Source: Anaerococcus pacaensis 9403502 (GTDB lineage Bacteria > Bacillota > Clostridia > Tissierellales > Peptoniphilaceae). From it: a DNA stretch of 64,000 nt. The translations under genes were made by a program, and so were the position numbers. The notes beneath the pieces were generated by a model. That model searched no databases, was not told where the DNA came from, and worked only from the letters and a program-made list of their open reading frames with translations. The stretch covers positions 210,387-274,386 of the forward strand of contig HG326663.1 of NCBI GenBank assembly GCA_000308255.3, written 5' to 3'. Below, piece by piece: positions 9,104 through 16,973 of this stretch (positions within the stretch are counted from its first letter, which is position 1; each line of letters begins with the position of its first letter).

Positions 9104-11607
9104 TACATACCTACCAAATCAAATTGTTCAAAAGATACTAAGATCTTGTAGTCTTTTTTGATATTAGCGTATTTGATGATTACAGAGCGGCTAGAGTTGT
9201 CATAATACCAACCCTCATCTGCCTCATCAAATAGGCGTTTATTTAGGAATTGATCTATACTTCTATCTCCGATATTGACATAGAAAGGAGATTTTTCTTT
9301 ATTTATCAGTTCGATTTCTAAGTTTTCTACAGTGGAAGCAAAGTTTCCTTCTTTGTTAAACTCTATAGTGGTTTTTATTCCTGGTGTGAGCTTGATGTTA
9401 GTTTTTAAATAATCACCATTTTTGTAATCATAGGTCTTGCCATCATCTTCGTATAGGTCAAAGCTAGCTTCCTTGCCATTGGCCATGAGAATGTATAGGT
9501 CTTTTACTTCATCATCACCGAGGTTTTTAAGAGGTGTTTTTGAGATAGGTACAATAGATCCCTTTTTGATATATAAAGGTATGTCATCTAGGTCAACATC
9601 AATCTCATAAGTTTGCCCACCTTCATATTCTTCTTTGTCATAAAAATCGTAGTAAGTTTCGCCTTCACCTGGGAAATACACTTCGTGGATTTCTTCGCCT
9701 TCTTCAAGGACATTTGATACAAAGAGGCTGTCGCCTAAGAAGAAATCATATCCGTTGTTATAGGTATTTCTATCGTTTTGATATAGGGCGAAGGTTGCTT
9801 GCATGATAGGAAGCCCTGTTTGATGAGCCCTATACAGCAGTGAATAGAAGTATGGTGATAAGGCATATCTAAGGTCCATAGCATCGCGTACGATATCTTT
9901 TACTTCATCAAACATCCATGGCTCAGTTACTGTATTGTCAGTTGATGCCGAGTGGATAGAAAATCTTGGTTGGAAAATCCCATTTTGTACCCAACGGACA
10001 AAGAGTTCTTCACTTGGGGCAGGCCCTGCAAAACCACCGATGTCACAGCCTTGGTTGGCCACACCTGATAGGCCCATGCCGAGGATAGTTGCGATGTTGT
10101 GCTTTAGACTTTCCCAGCTAGTGTAGTTGTCCCCAGCCCATGTTTGCGCGTATCTTTGGATGCCCGCATGGCCAGACCTACATACTACATATGGGCGAGT
10201 ATTATCGAAGGTCTCATCGATTGCATCGTTGGTAATCTTACACATGATATTGCTCATCACTACACGGTTACGGGCTATAGTTTCTTTACTGCCTTCGTAG
10301 TCTGATAGGACTCTATCATCGAATACTGAATCAAACTCACAGTTGTCATTCCATACTGAAGCTGTCCCCATGTCTAAGAGATTTTCTTTTAGCATCTCTT
10401 TCCACTTATCACGGGTAGATGGAGATGTGTAGTCGATAAAGGCTCCGTAGCCGCCCCACCAATTGCCGTTATATTCTTTGTCGTAGGTTGGGTCGTAGAG
10501 GAACATGTTATTTGACTTAAATTTCTCATAATATGGGTGGATTTGAAGGATACCTGGCTTTACATTTGGGCTTACAACTATGCCTTTTTGGGTCATGGTA
10601 TCAAAGAACCCACTAGGATTTGGGAATCTTTCCTTATCCCAAGTTAAGACACACCTACGTGGGCCCACTTCTGAATTGAAGTTTGTATAACCACTCGATA
10701 GTTGGAAACCATCTATAGGGAAGTCTTCTGCTTTTGCAATGTCGATAAAGTGCTCGATAGCCTTATCGCAATCTTTTGGTAGCTCTGAATAATACATCGA
10801 GCTTGCCAGATAGCCGAGAGCTTTTTTGGGTAAAAGCCTGCTGCGACCAGTGAGGAAAGTGTAGCGGCCGATAACTTCATTTATGCTAGGCCCATTAATT
10901 ACAAATAAATCTATATCTCCCCCATCTGCCTTAAACGTCGCGTACCTCTTCCAATAGTTACTCTTTTCCTTGCCCATATCAAAGCTATTGATAAAGGTAT
11001 TGTGGTAGAAAAATCCGCTTGCCTTTTGAGTGTCATCTGCTAGTTTGATATAAAAAGGGATATGTTTATAAAGAGAATCTGTCGCCTTAGAATCATAACC
11101 CATCGAATCCATTGGGTTATTTATCATGCGGCTCATCTTCTTATTTATTTCTCCGCTCTTTTCCCCAAAGCCGTAATAATTATCAGCTTCGTTTATCTCA
11201 AACTTATTGACCACTCTACCATTTCCATCTTTATAGAAACCCACATCATTGATCGATTTATAAATAATATCGCCATTTTGATCTGTGACAGTGATGGTAA
11301 AAGGTGCCTTAGTTACTTCAATTGTTAGATTGCCCCCAGTGATAATAGCTCTGTCATCCTTTTCTTCAAAGTCATAAGCTAGAGGCTCGTAGTGGCTTCT
11401 TTCGTCTTTAAAAAAGTCATCCAATTCATCTTCATAGAAGACTGATACTAGCGAATAACTTTTTTCTCTGAAGTCATCGTTAAAACTTGCTCTGATTCTA
11501 ACGATATCTTCGGTCAGGTAGTAAATACGGATTTCGGTCTCTTCTGCTATGACCGATACATATTTACTCTTGTTTGTTATACTTGTAGCTGTCCTGGTTA
11601 ACTGCAT
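9103..11607 (-). CDS. GH31-family glycoside hydrolase
   Basis: This 834-residue protein looks cytoplasmic because no signal peptide is seen. It has the GH31 order: N-terminal beta-sandwich (about 1-245), catalytic barrel (about 250-590) and C-terminal beta domains ending in a DUF5110-like module (FDLYEDDGKTYDYKNGDY near 725-745). The catalytic nucleophile is probably D421 in WNDNCEFD and the acid/base D493 in TWAGDN. WNDNCE matches the usual WxDMNE only loosely, so alpha-glucosidase, alpha-xylosidase and other GH31 specificities stay open. It leads an operon with a TRAP importer, suggesting intracellular hydrolysis of an imported acidic glycoside. GGAGGATGAT precedes the ATG. Confidence 0.88.
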   Translation of the reverse strand: MQLTRTATSITNKSKYVSVIAEETEIRIYYLTEDIVRIRASFNDDFREKSYSLVSVFYEDELDDFFKDERSHYEPLAYDFEEKDDRAIITGGNLTIEVTKAPFTITVTDQNGDIIYKSINDVGFYKDGNGRVVNKFEINEADNYYGFGEKSGEINKKMSRMINNPMDSMGYDSKATDSLYKHIPFYIKLADDTQKASGFFYHNTFINSFDMGKEKSNYWKRYATFKADGGDIDLFVINGPSINEVIGRYTFLTGRSRLLPKKALGYLASSMYYSELPKDCDKAIEHFIDIAKAEDFPIDGFQLSSGYTNFNSEVGPRRCVLTWDKERFPNPSGFFDTMTQKGIVVSPNVKPGILQIHPYYEKFKSNNMFLYDPTYDKEYNGNWWGGYGAFIDYTSPSTRDKWKEMLKENLLDMGTASVWNDNCEFDSVFDDRVLSDYEGSKETIARNRVVMSNIMCKITNDAIDETFDNTRPYVVCRSGHAGIQRYAQTWAGDNYTSWESLKHNIATILGMGLSGVANQGCDIGGFAGPAPSEELFVRWVQNGIFQPRFSIHSASTDNTVTEPWMFDEVKDIVRDAMDLRYALSPYFYSLLYRAHQTGLPIMQATFALYQNDRNTYNNGYDFFLGDSLFVSNVLEEGEEIHEVYFPGEGETYYDFYDKEEYEGGQTYEIDVDLDDIPLYIKKGSIVPISKTPLKNLGDDEVKDLYILMANGKEASFDLYEDDGKTYDYKNGDYLKTNIKLTPGIKTTIEFNKEGNFASTVENLEIELINKEKSPFYVNIGDRSIDQFLNKRLFDEADEGWYYDNSSRSVIIKYANIKKDYKILVSFEQFDLVGM

Positions 11608-11660
11608 ATCATCCTCCTAGTATAATAATATAGGTAATTGTTGGCATAAACTATCCAATT

Positions 11661-11690
11661 ATTGTAGGAAAACGATTAATACTTTACAAA
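11661..11690 (-). promoter_or_regulatory. Candidate promoter of GH31-TRAP operon
   Basis: On the minus strand TTGTAA (11685-11690) and TACAAT (11661-11666) are 17 bases apart. The -35 overlaps that of the divergent regulator gene. No mapped start supports it. Confidence 0.45.
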
Positions 11691-11711
11691 TATTGTCTTA
11701 TCTACTATAAT
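11683..11711 (+). promoter_or_regulatory. Promoter of araC-like regulator
   Basis: TTTACA (11683-11688) and TATAAT (11706-11711) are separated by 17 bases, about 20 bases before the regulator start codon. Confidence 0.65.
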
Positions 11712-11729
11712 GAACTAAAGGAGATTAAA

Positions 11730-12551
11730 ATGTTTGATCAAGCCGCCATCCACATGAACTTTGGGCAAAAGCTAGCTATGGACAGACTTGACGGGGTCAA
11801 TTTGAATGCAGGATATGGCCACGACCATCCTTATTACGAATTTTATTACCTCTTAGAAGGTGAGCGTATATTTGTAATAGATGGCAATATCGTAAAGCTT
11901 CATAAAAATGATTTCGTCCTAATAAAACCAAATGTCAACCACTTTTCCTACGGGGAAAAGGACGTAGCTTTTGACCGTATGCTCGTTTATTTTACCGATG
12001 ATATACTTAGTTCGGATTTGATAAAATCTGAAATTGCCATGCTTTTAAACAGTGGCTACCACGCAACCGATTCCACTCTTATAAGACAAGGCCTCTTAGA
12101 TTTATACAATCACAATCTACAAACCACCAATGCAATCGAGGAAGAAAATATCAAGCTACTTTTTAATGTAATTTTGATAAATACCATCAAACAAAAGCAA
12201 AATAAGATTAGCAAACACACCGACATGATGGTCCTTAAAATCATCGCCTATATTGATCAAAACTACGACAAAGACCTAAGCCTAGATGACTTATCAACTC
12301 TTGTCTTTATGGACAAGTACTATATGTGCAAGAAATTCAAAAAACTCACTTCATACACAATTTATGATTATCTCAATACAACGAGAATCACAGTCGCGGA
12401 AAAAAGACTAATGGAAACAGATAAGACAATCACAGAAATTGGGCAAGAGGTTGGCTACAACAATATATCTAGTTTTAACAGAGCCTTTAAAAATAAAAAA
12501 GGAGTATCTCCTTCGCACTTTAGAAAAAGCCATTATGCAAAATCTAGCTAG
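11730..12551 (+). CDS. AraC-family transcriptional regulator
   Basis: The protein has 273 residues. An N-terminal cupin-like sensor domain (about 20-100, with HPYYEFYYLLEGERIFVIDG) is followed by a linker and a C-terminal AraC double helix-turn-helix (about 170-270, with ITEIGQEVGYNNISSFNRAFKNKK and the closing GVSPSHFRK). AAGGAG sits seven bases before the ATG. It is divergent from the GH31-TRAP operon with overlapping promoters, so it probably controls that operon in response to a sugar; this is inference from position. Confidence 0.9.
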   Translation: MFDQAAIHMNFGQKLAMDRLDGVNLNAGYGHDHPYYEFYYLLEGERIFVIDGNIVKLHKNDFVLIKPNVNHFSYGEKDVAFDRMLVYFTDDILSSDLIKSEIAMLLNSGYHATDSTLIRQGLLDLYNHNLQTTNAIEEENIKLLFNVILINTIKQKQNKISKHTDMMVLKIIAYIDQNYDKDLSLDDLSTLVFMDKYYMCKKFKKLTSYTIYDYLNTTRITVAEKRLMETDKTITEIGQEVGYNNISSFNRAFKNKKGVSPSHFRKSHYAKSS

Positions 12552-12590
12552 TTATTGCCCTTATCAAATCCTATGATATATCGAAAATAG

Positions 12591-12844
12591 AATGACATAC
12601 CACCGACAGATGATCTCAACCCTAAAATCTGGAACACGGATGGAGAGGCTTTTTCACGCTATAATATAGCACACAACTTAGGTTTTAAACATTTATGGAA
12701 TATTTATTGGTCTAAATAGCCGAGTGTTGCCTAGTTGCCAATAAATCAAGTAGACCTAATCCAGTATTACAAAACTTACAATCCTTATTATTAAGAGAAG
12801 CAAAAGAAATAGATAAAGAAAACCACACTAAATCTTTAAAATGA
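12591..12844 (+). pseudogene. Decayed gene remnant upstream of glpF
   Basis: Between the AraC gene and the glpF promoter two protein-like stretches lie in consecutive frames. The first (12591 to about 12720) reads NPKIWNTDGEAFSRYNIAH then GFKHLWNIYWSK and a stop. The second, in another frame (about 12730-12844), reads SRPNPVLQNLQSLLLREAKE then a Lys-rich end and TGA. Neither has a start codon with a ribosome site. This looks like the end of a gene broken by a frameshift; I do not recognise the family. Confidence 0.4.
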
Positions 12845-12892
12845 GAAGTTAAAAAAATAACTTATATAAAATAATTTTTATACTAAAACAGC

Positions 12893-12921
12893 TTGATATT
12901 TGTTTGCGAAGATGATATACT
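12893..12921 (+). promoter_or_regulatory. Promoter of glpF
   Basis: TTGATA (12893-12898) and TATACT (12916-12921) are 17 bases apart. Transcription would begin near 12928, giving a leader of about 85 bases before the glpF start. Confidence 0.75.
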
Positions 12922-12960
12922 AGTTTTAGAAAAGGTTTCCATAAATATATTGAGAGCGAG

Positions 12961-12988
12961 AGTGAGTAAAATTTTATACTCACTTTTT
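12961..12988 (+). terminator. Leader terminator/attenuator of glpF
   Basis: The perfect arms AGTGAGTA (12961-12968) and TACTCACT (12977-12984) are followed by a T run at 12984-12988, all between the glpF promoter and its ribosome site. This is a premature terminator in the leader. The GlpP antiterminator gene at 20010 makes it a likely GlpP target, as known for B. subtilis glp leaders. Confidence 0.75.
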
Positions 12989-13011
12989 CTGTTTAAAACA
13001 GGAGGATTTTA

Positions 13012-13731
13012 ATGAGAGATATTTTTGTGGGCGAACTAGTAGGAACGTTTTTATTGATATTATTAGGTAACGGTGTTGTTGCCAACGTATTATCCAACAA
13101 ATCTGGTATGAAGGGCGCAGGCTCTATCCAAATCACCATTGCTTGGGGTCTTGCAGTTATGATACCAGCAGCTATCTTTGGTGCTTTGAGTGGGGCTCAC
13201 TTCAACCCAGCTCTAACCATTGCTCTAGCTGTGAACGGTGGTATTGGTTGGAATACAGTTCCAGTTTATATCCTAGGACAAATGCTAGGTGCTATGCTTG
13301 GTGCTTTGATGGTTTATCTATTATTTAAAGATCATTTTGAAGAAACAGTTGTTGAAGACCCAGCTATAGTACGCGGATGCTTCTGTACAGCCCCATCTAT
13401 CATGAATAAAGGTAGAAACTTACTATCAGAAATAGTTGGTACATTTGTACTTGTATTTGCTATCCTAGGCTTTGGTAATGTTGCTGGCGCTGGTACAGTT
13501 GGTGTAGACAAATTCTTAGTATACGGACTAATCGTTTCAATCGGTATGTCTCTTGGTGGTCTAACAGGTTATGCTATTAACCCAGCTCGTGACCTAGGTC
13601 CAAGAATTATGTATGCTATCCTACCATTTAGCAAAAAAGCTGATCCAATGTGGGATTACTCATGGATTCCAGTTGTAGGACCGATTATTGGTGGTTTAAT
13701 AGCAGTATTCCTATATGGTATAATATTCTAA
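13012..13731 (+). CDS. glpF: Glycerol uptake facilitator (MIP family)
   Basis: The protein has 239 residues, normal for the family, with six membrane segments. The two half-helix motifs are GAHFNPAL (NPA at 65-67) and INPARDLGPR (NPA at 190-192). Asp after NPAR is typical of glycerol-conducting rather than water-only channels. AGGAGG precedes the ATG. It opens the plus-strand glycerol operon and lets glycerol diffuse in for phosphorylation by GlpK. Confidence 0.94.
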   Translation: MRDIFVGELVGTFLLILLGNGVVANVLSNKSGMKGAGSIQITIAWGLAVMIPAAIFGALSGAHFNPALTIALAVNGGIGWNTVPVYILGQMLGAMLGALMVYLLFKDHFEETVVEDPAIVRGCFCTAPSIMNKGRNLLSEIVGTFVLVFAILGFGNVAGAGTVGVDKFLVYGLIVSIGMSLGGLTGYAINPARDLGPRIMYAILPFSKKADPMWDYSWIPVVGPIIGGLIAVFLYGIIF

Positions 13732-13755
13732 GTAAAATAAAATTTAGGTGAAACT

Positions 13756-13785
13756 AGGGCGGGTGTATACTTGCCCTTTTTCTAC
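13756..13785 (+). terminator. Hairpin between glpF and glpA1
   Basis: GGGCGGGT (13757-13764) pairs with ACTTGCCC (13769-13776), using two G-U pairs, and is followed by TTTTTCT. It either ends the glpF message or limits readthrough into the dehydrogenase gene 17 bases on. Confidence 0.7.
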
Positions 13786-13802
13786 CAAGAAAGTGAGTAA
13801 AT

Positions 13803-15311
13803 ATGTATGATGTTTTAATAATCGGAGCTGGTGCTAGTGGAGCATCCATTGCCAGACGCCTATCACGTTATGACTTATCTGTTGCCATCCTTGATAAGGC
13901 AAATGATGTGTCTATGGGATCAAGTAAGGCAAACTCTGCTATCATCCATGGTGGCTATGCTGAACCACACGATGAACTACGTGGCCGCATCTGCTATCCA
14001 GGTAGGGTTCAATTTGATAAGTTAAATGAAGAGTTAAACTTTGGTTTTATAAAAAATGGGTCCATGGTTTTAGCCTTTAGCGATGAAGAGATGGGCACAC
14101 TCCAAGAGCTTTATGATATGGGTATAGAAAATGAGCTGCCAGATATGGAAATTATCGATCAAGATAAGCTTCGCGAGATGGAGCCTAATGTAAGTGACAA
14201 TGCTGTGGCAGCCCTATATTGTGCTGGTGCAGGTGTTTGTTCGCCTTACGAATATGTCATCGCCCTTGTGGAAAATGCTGTGGCAAACGGAGCAGAGCTT
14301 TTCTTAAATTCTAGAGTGGATAATATTGAAAAAGATGATGATACATTTAAAGTGTATACAGAAGATGGCAAAAAATATCAAGCTCGTTTTGTAGTAAATG
14401 CATCTGGTCTTGAAGGGGCTATCGTTTCAAATATGATAGCTGAAACTAACTTTGATATTCATCCTCGTTCTGGTGAATATTTGATCTTCCAAAAAGGTAC
14501 TGGCAAGAGATTAAACCATGTACTTTTCCAATGCCCAACAGAAATGGGCAAGGGCATACTTGCTACCCGCACCTTCCACAATAATTTGCTACTAGGTCCA
14601 GATGCCATAGACGAAGAAGAAGTGGATTTGGCAACACACGAAGATAGGCTAATCTATATCTATGAAGAAGCTCAAAAATCTGTCAAAGAAGATGTAATTA
14701 AACTCCAAGAATTTATCAGATCTTTTACAGGTCTTAGAGCAGCTAGTTCTACACATGACTTTATTATAGAAGAATCCAATGTCCCTGGCTTTATTAATGT
14801 AGTCGGCATCCAATCTCCTGGAATCACATCAAGCCCTGAGATAGCAAAAATAGTTGAACAAATCCTTGATGAAGCCGGCCTAGAACTAAAGGAAGATCCA
14901 TCTTACAATCCACATAGAGATCCTATCATCGAGTATAAAGAACTTGAAGATATGAACAAAATCAAAGATAAAATCGACCTGCCACTAGGTGATCCAGAAA
15001 GAATCGTCTGCCGCTGTGAACAAGTCACAGAAGCTACCATCCGCGATGCCATGAACCGCGGCATCCCAGTAGAAACAGTAGATGCAGTCAAACGCCGCAC
15101 CCGTGCTGGCATGGGCTTTTGCCAAGGCCAATTCTGTAAGCCAAGAGTACTAGAAGTAATGGAAGACGAACTAGGCCATGCTCCAATAGATGATATGTTT
15201 GACAGCGAAAGAAATGGAGTCAGCCGTATTAATAAAAAACGTATCAACGAAGTGATAAAAGAAATGGAAGATACTTCCAAAGAAGAGATTGAAAGAGAAG
15301 AAGAATCATAA
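13803..15311 (+). CDS. glpA: GlpA-type FAD-dependent glycerol-3-phosphate dehydrogenase, copy 1
   Basis: The protein has 502 residues. A Rossmann FAD-binding motif GAGASGASIARRL opens the DAO-type oxidoreductase domain (1 to about 370). A C-terminal BFD-like domain has the cysteine set CRC (403, 405) and CQGQFC (440, 445), which binds a [2Fe-2S] cluster in this family. That layout matches anaerobic glycerol-3-phosphate dehydrogenase subunit A. It probably oxidises glycerol-3-phosphate to dihydroxyacetone phosphate. It lies directly after glpF. A second copy at 16974 shares the same architecture; which copy is the main enzyme is not clear from sequence. Confidence 0.85.
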   Translation: MYDVLIIGAGASGASIARRLSRYDLSVAILDKANDVSMGSSKANSAIIHGGYAEPHDELRGRICYPGRVQFDKLNEELNFGFIKNGSMVLAFSDEEMGTLQELYDMGIENELPDMEIIDQDKLREMEPNVSDNAVAALYCAGAGVCSPYEYVIALVENAVANGAELFLNSRVDNIEKDDDTFKVYTEDGKKYQARFVVNASGLEGAIVSNMIAETNFDIHPRSGEYLIFQKGTGKRLNHVLFQCPTEMGKGILATRTFHNNLLLGPDAIDEEEVDLATHEDRLIYIYEEAQKSVKEDVIKLQEFIRSFTGLRAASSTHDFIIEESNVPGFINVVGIQSPGITSSPEIAKIVEQILDEAGLELKEDPSYNPHRDPIIEYKELEDMNKIKDKIDLPLGDPERIVCRCEQVTEATIRDAMNRGIPVETVDAVKRRTRAGMGFCQGQFCKPRVLEVMEDELGHAPIDDMFDSERNGVSRINKKRINEVIKEMEDTSKEEIEREEES

Positions 15312-15313
15312 GT

Positions 15314-15342
15314 AAAAGAGAGATTGTTACAATCTCTCTTTT
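15314..15342. terminator. Bidirectional terminator between convergent glycerol operons
   Basis: AAAAGAGAGATTG (15314-15326) and CAATCTCTCTTTT (15330-15342) form a perfect stem with a three-base loop and T runs on both strands. It serves glpA1 (plus) and the DUF1667 gene (minus). Confidence 0.88.
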
Positions 15343-15347
15343 ATAGT

Positions 15348-15710
15348 CTATAGTCTTTCATCAGTAGCTATCACATCCACCCCTGTGTCTAGGACGTTTG
15401 CTATTACTACATCTCCAATTTTTATTGGAGTGTTTATTTCTGTATTGTTAATTTCTTTCATACATTCAAAGATAAGTCCTTTTGGAATAGCACTTGCTGT
15501 TTTTACTGGGACGCTGTAGTTGTCGCTACCAGATATTCTAACGGTGGAGCATACCATTCTTTTTGGATCTTTGATTTCATCTCTAACGTATTGTTCTCCT
15601 CTTTTGCAATTATTGCCTTCTATTTTTTGGATATTTTTTTCATCATCCATGGTTACCACTACTTGGCAGCCTAGAGGGCAGTTGATGCATGTAAATTGTT
15701 TTTTCATCAT
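15348..15710 (-). CDS. DUF1667 protein of the glycerol-3-phosphate oxidation set
   Basis: The protein has 120 residues with an N-terminal cysteine cluster CINCPLGCQ (about 8-16) and a further Cys in NNCKRGEQY, suggesting a metal or iron-sulfur site. DUF1667 proteins are regularly encoded next to GlpA-like and FAD/NAD oxidoreductases in anaerobic Firmicutes; the biochemical role is not established. It overlaps the previous gene by four bases (ATGA). I infer that it forms an electron-transfer complex with the two flavoproteins upstream. The double ATG leaves the start uncertain by one codon. Confidence 0.82.
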   Translation of the reverse strand: MMKKQFTCINCPLGCQVVVTMDDEKNIQKIEGNNCKRGEQYVRDEIKDPKRMVCSTVRISGSDNYSVPVKTASAIPKGLIFECMKEINNTEINTPIKIGDVVIANVLDTGVDVIATDERL

Positions 15711-16963
15711 TCCTCCAATTGTATAGTTACAGTTTTTGTGCCTTCGTGTAGGTCGGCTTTCTTTAGGTTTAATAGTTCCATTTCACCAGGGGCTAATACT
15801 CTTTTCTTACGGCTGATGATTTGTTCATCATCTGCATATACTGCTATAGTCCTTGATGGATAAACATTGTTTACCCTAAATTTGATAATTACATTGTCAT
15901 CCATATTTTCGTAATTTAGGTATTGAGGGAGGGTATAAGATATGCCATCTCCTGCTCCTAGTTCAATTTTTTCATCAGTTGCTTCTTTGAATTCGCCTTT
16001 GATATAAGCTGCTGCATTTACAGCTGCTTGTTCACTTTCTTCACTTACAAAGTCTACTAAATCATGAACGTGCAGGACGTTTCCTGCGGCAAATATGCCA
16101 GGGATGTTGGTCATGAGCTTGTCATTTACATAAGCGCCCTTAGTTCTTGGGTCGATTTTTATTTTAGCTTCGCGAGTTAGTTCGTTTTCTGGAAGTAGGC
16201 CTACAGATAATAAAACTGTATCACATTCTACAAATTTTTCGGTCCCATCTATGATTTTGAGGTTTTCATCTACTTTTGATAGATAGACCCCTTCTACCCT
16301 ATCAGTACCTTTAATACCAGATATGGTTGTTGAATAATATAGTGGGATGTCATAGTCGTGTAGGCATTGAACTATATTTCTCTTTAGTCCACCTGAAAAT
16401 GGCATTAGTTCAGCAACACATTCTACCTGTGCTCCTTCTAGTGTCATACGACGAGCCATGATAAGACCTATGTCACCAGATCCTAGGATGACTACTTTTT
16501 TGCCTGGTAGATATCCTTCAATGTTTACAAGTTTTTGAGCTGTACCGGCTGAGTATATACCTGCTGGACGGCTTCCTGGAGTGTTTAATGCTCCTCTTGG
16601 TCTTTCACGACAGCCCATAGCTAGGATGATTGCTTTAGGTTTTAGTTCAAACATACCGTTTTCTTCGTTCATTAGAAGCATGGTCTTATCTTCATGTAGG
16701 TCTAGGACTATGGTATTTAACATGATATCTATATCACGTTTTTTTGCTTCTTCGATAAATTTACCAGCATATTCTGGGCCTGTTAGTTCTTCTTTGAATC
16801 TTTGGAGGCCAAAACCATTGTGGATACATTGGTTTAGGATTCCACCAAGTCTATTATCACGTTCTACAACTAGGATATTTTCGATTCCTTCATCGTAGGC
16901 TTTTACTGCGGCAGATAGGCCAGCTGGACCTCCGCCTATTATTACTAAATCATAATCGCGCAT
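15707..16963 (-). CDS. FAD/NAD-dependent oxidoreductase, GlpB-like partner
   Basis: The protein has 418 residues of the pyridine-nucleotide-disulfide oxidoreductase fold. The FAD motif is GGGPAGLSAAVKAYD near the N-terminus, the NAD motif is VILGSGDIGLIMARRMTLEG near the middle, and GIFAAGNVLHVHD is the late FAD motif. No redox-active CxxC pair of the disulfide reductases is seen, so it probably passes electrons between flavin, nicotinamide and a partner. It sits between a GlpA-type enzyme and DUF1667, the usual three-gene set. The direct electron acceptor is unknown. Confidence 0.86.
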   Translation of the reverse strand: MRDYDLVIIGGGPAGLSAAVKAYDEGIENILVVERDNRLGGILNQCIHNGFGLQRFKEELTGPEYAGKFIEEAKKRDIDIMLNTIVLDLHEDKTMLLMNEENGMFELKPKAIILAMGCRERPRGALNTPGSRPAGIYSAGTAQKLVNIEGYLPGKKVVILGSGDIGLIMARRMTLEGAQVECVAELMPFSGGLKRNIVQCLHDYDIPLYYSTTISGIKGTDRVEGVYLSKVDENLKIIDGTEKFVECDTVLLSVGLLPENELTREAKIKIDPRTKGAYVNDKLMTNIPGIFAAGNVLHVHDLVDFVSEESEQAAVNAAAYIKGEFKEATDEKIELGAGDGISYTLPQYLNYENMDDNVIIKFRVNNVYPSRTIAVYADDEQIISRKKRVLAPGEMELLNLKKADLHEGTKTVTIQLEE

Positions 16964-16973
16964 ATCTTCTCTC

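Noticed and set aside
9103..11607. Assignment of the GH31 enzyme as a sulfoquinovosidase because of the TRAP transporter
   Set aside because: The sulfonate-binding residues could not be placed by eye and the length (834) exceeds that of known sulfoquinovosidases; specificity was left open.
11662..11680. Catabolite-response site in GGAAAACGATTAAT upstream of the GH31 gene
   Set aside because: Only the central AAACG part fits the consensus; the outer bases do not match.
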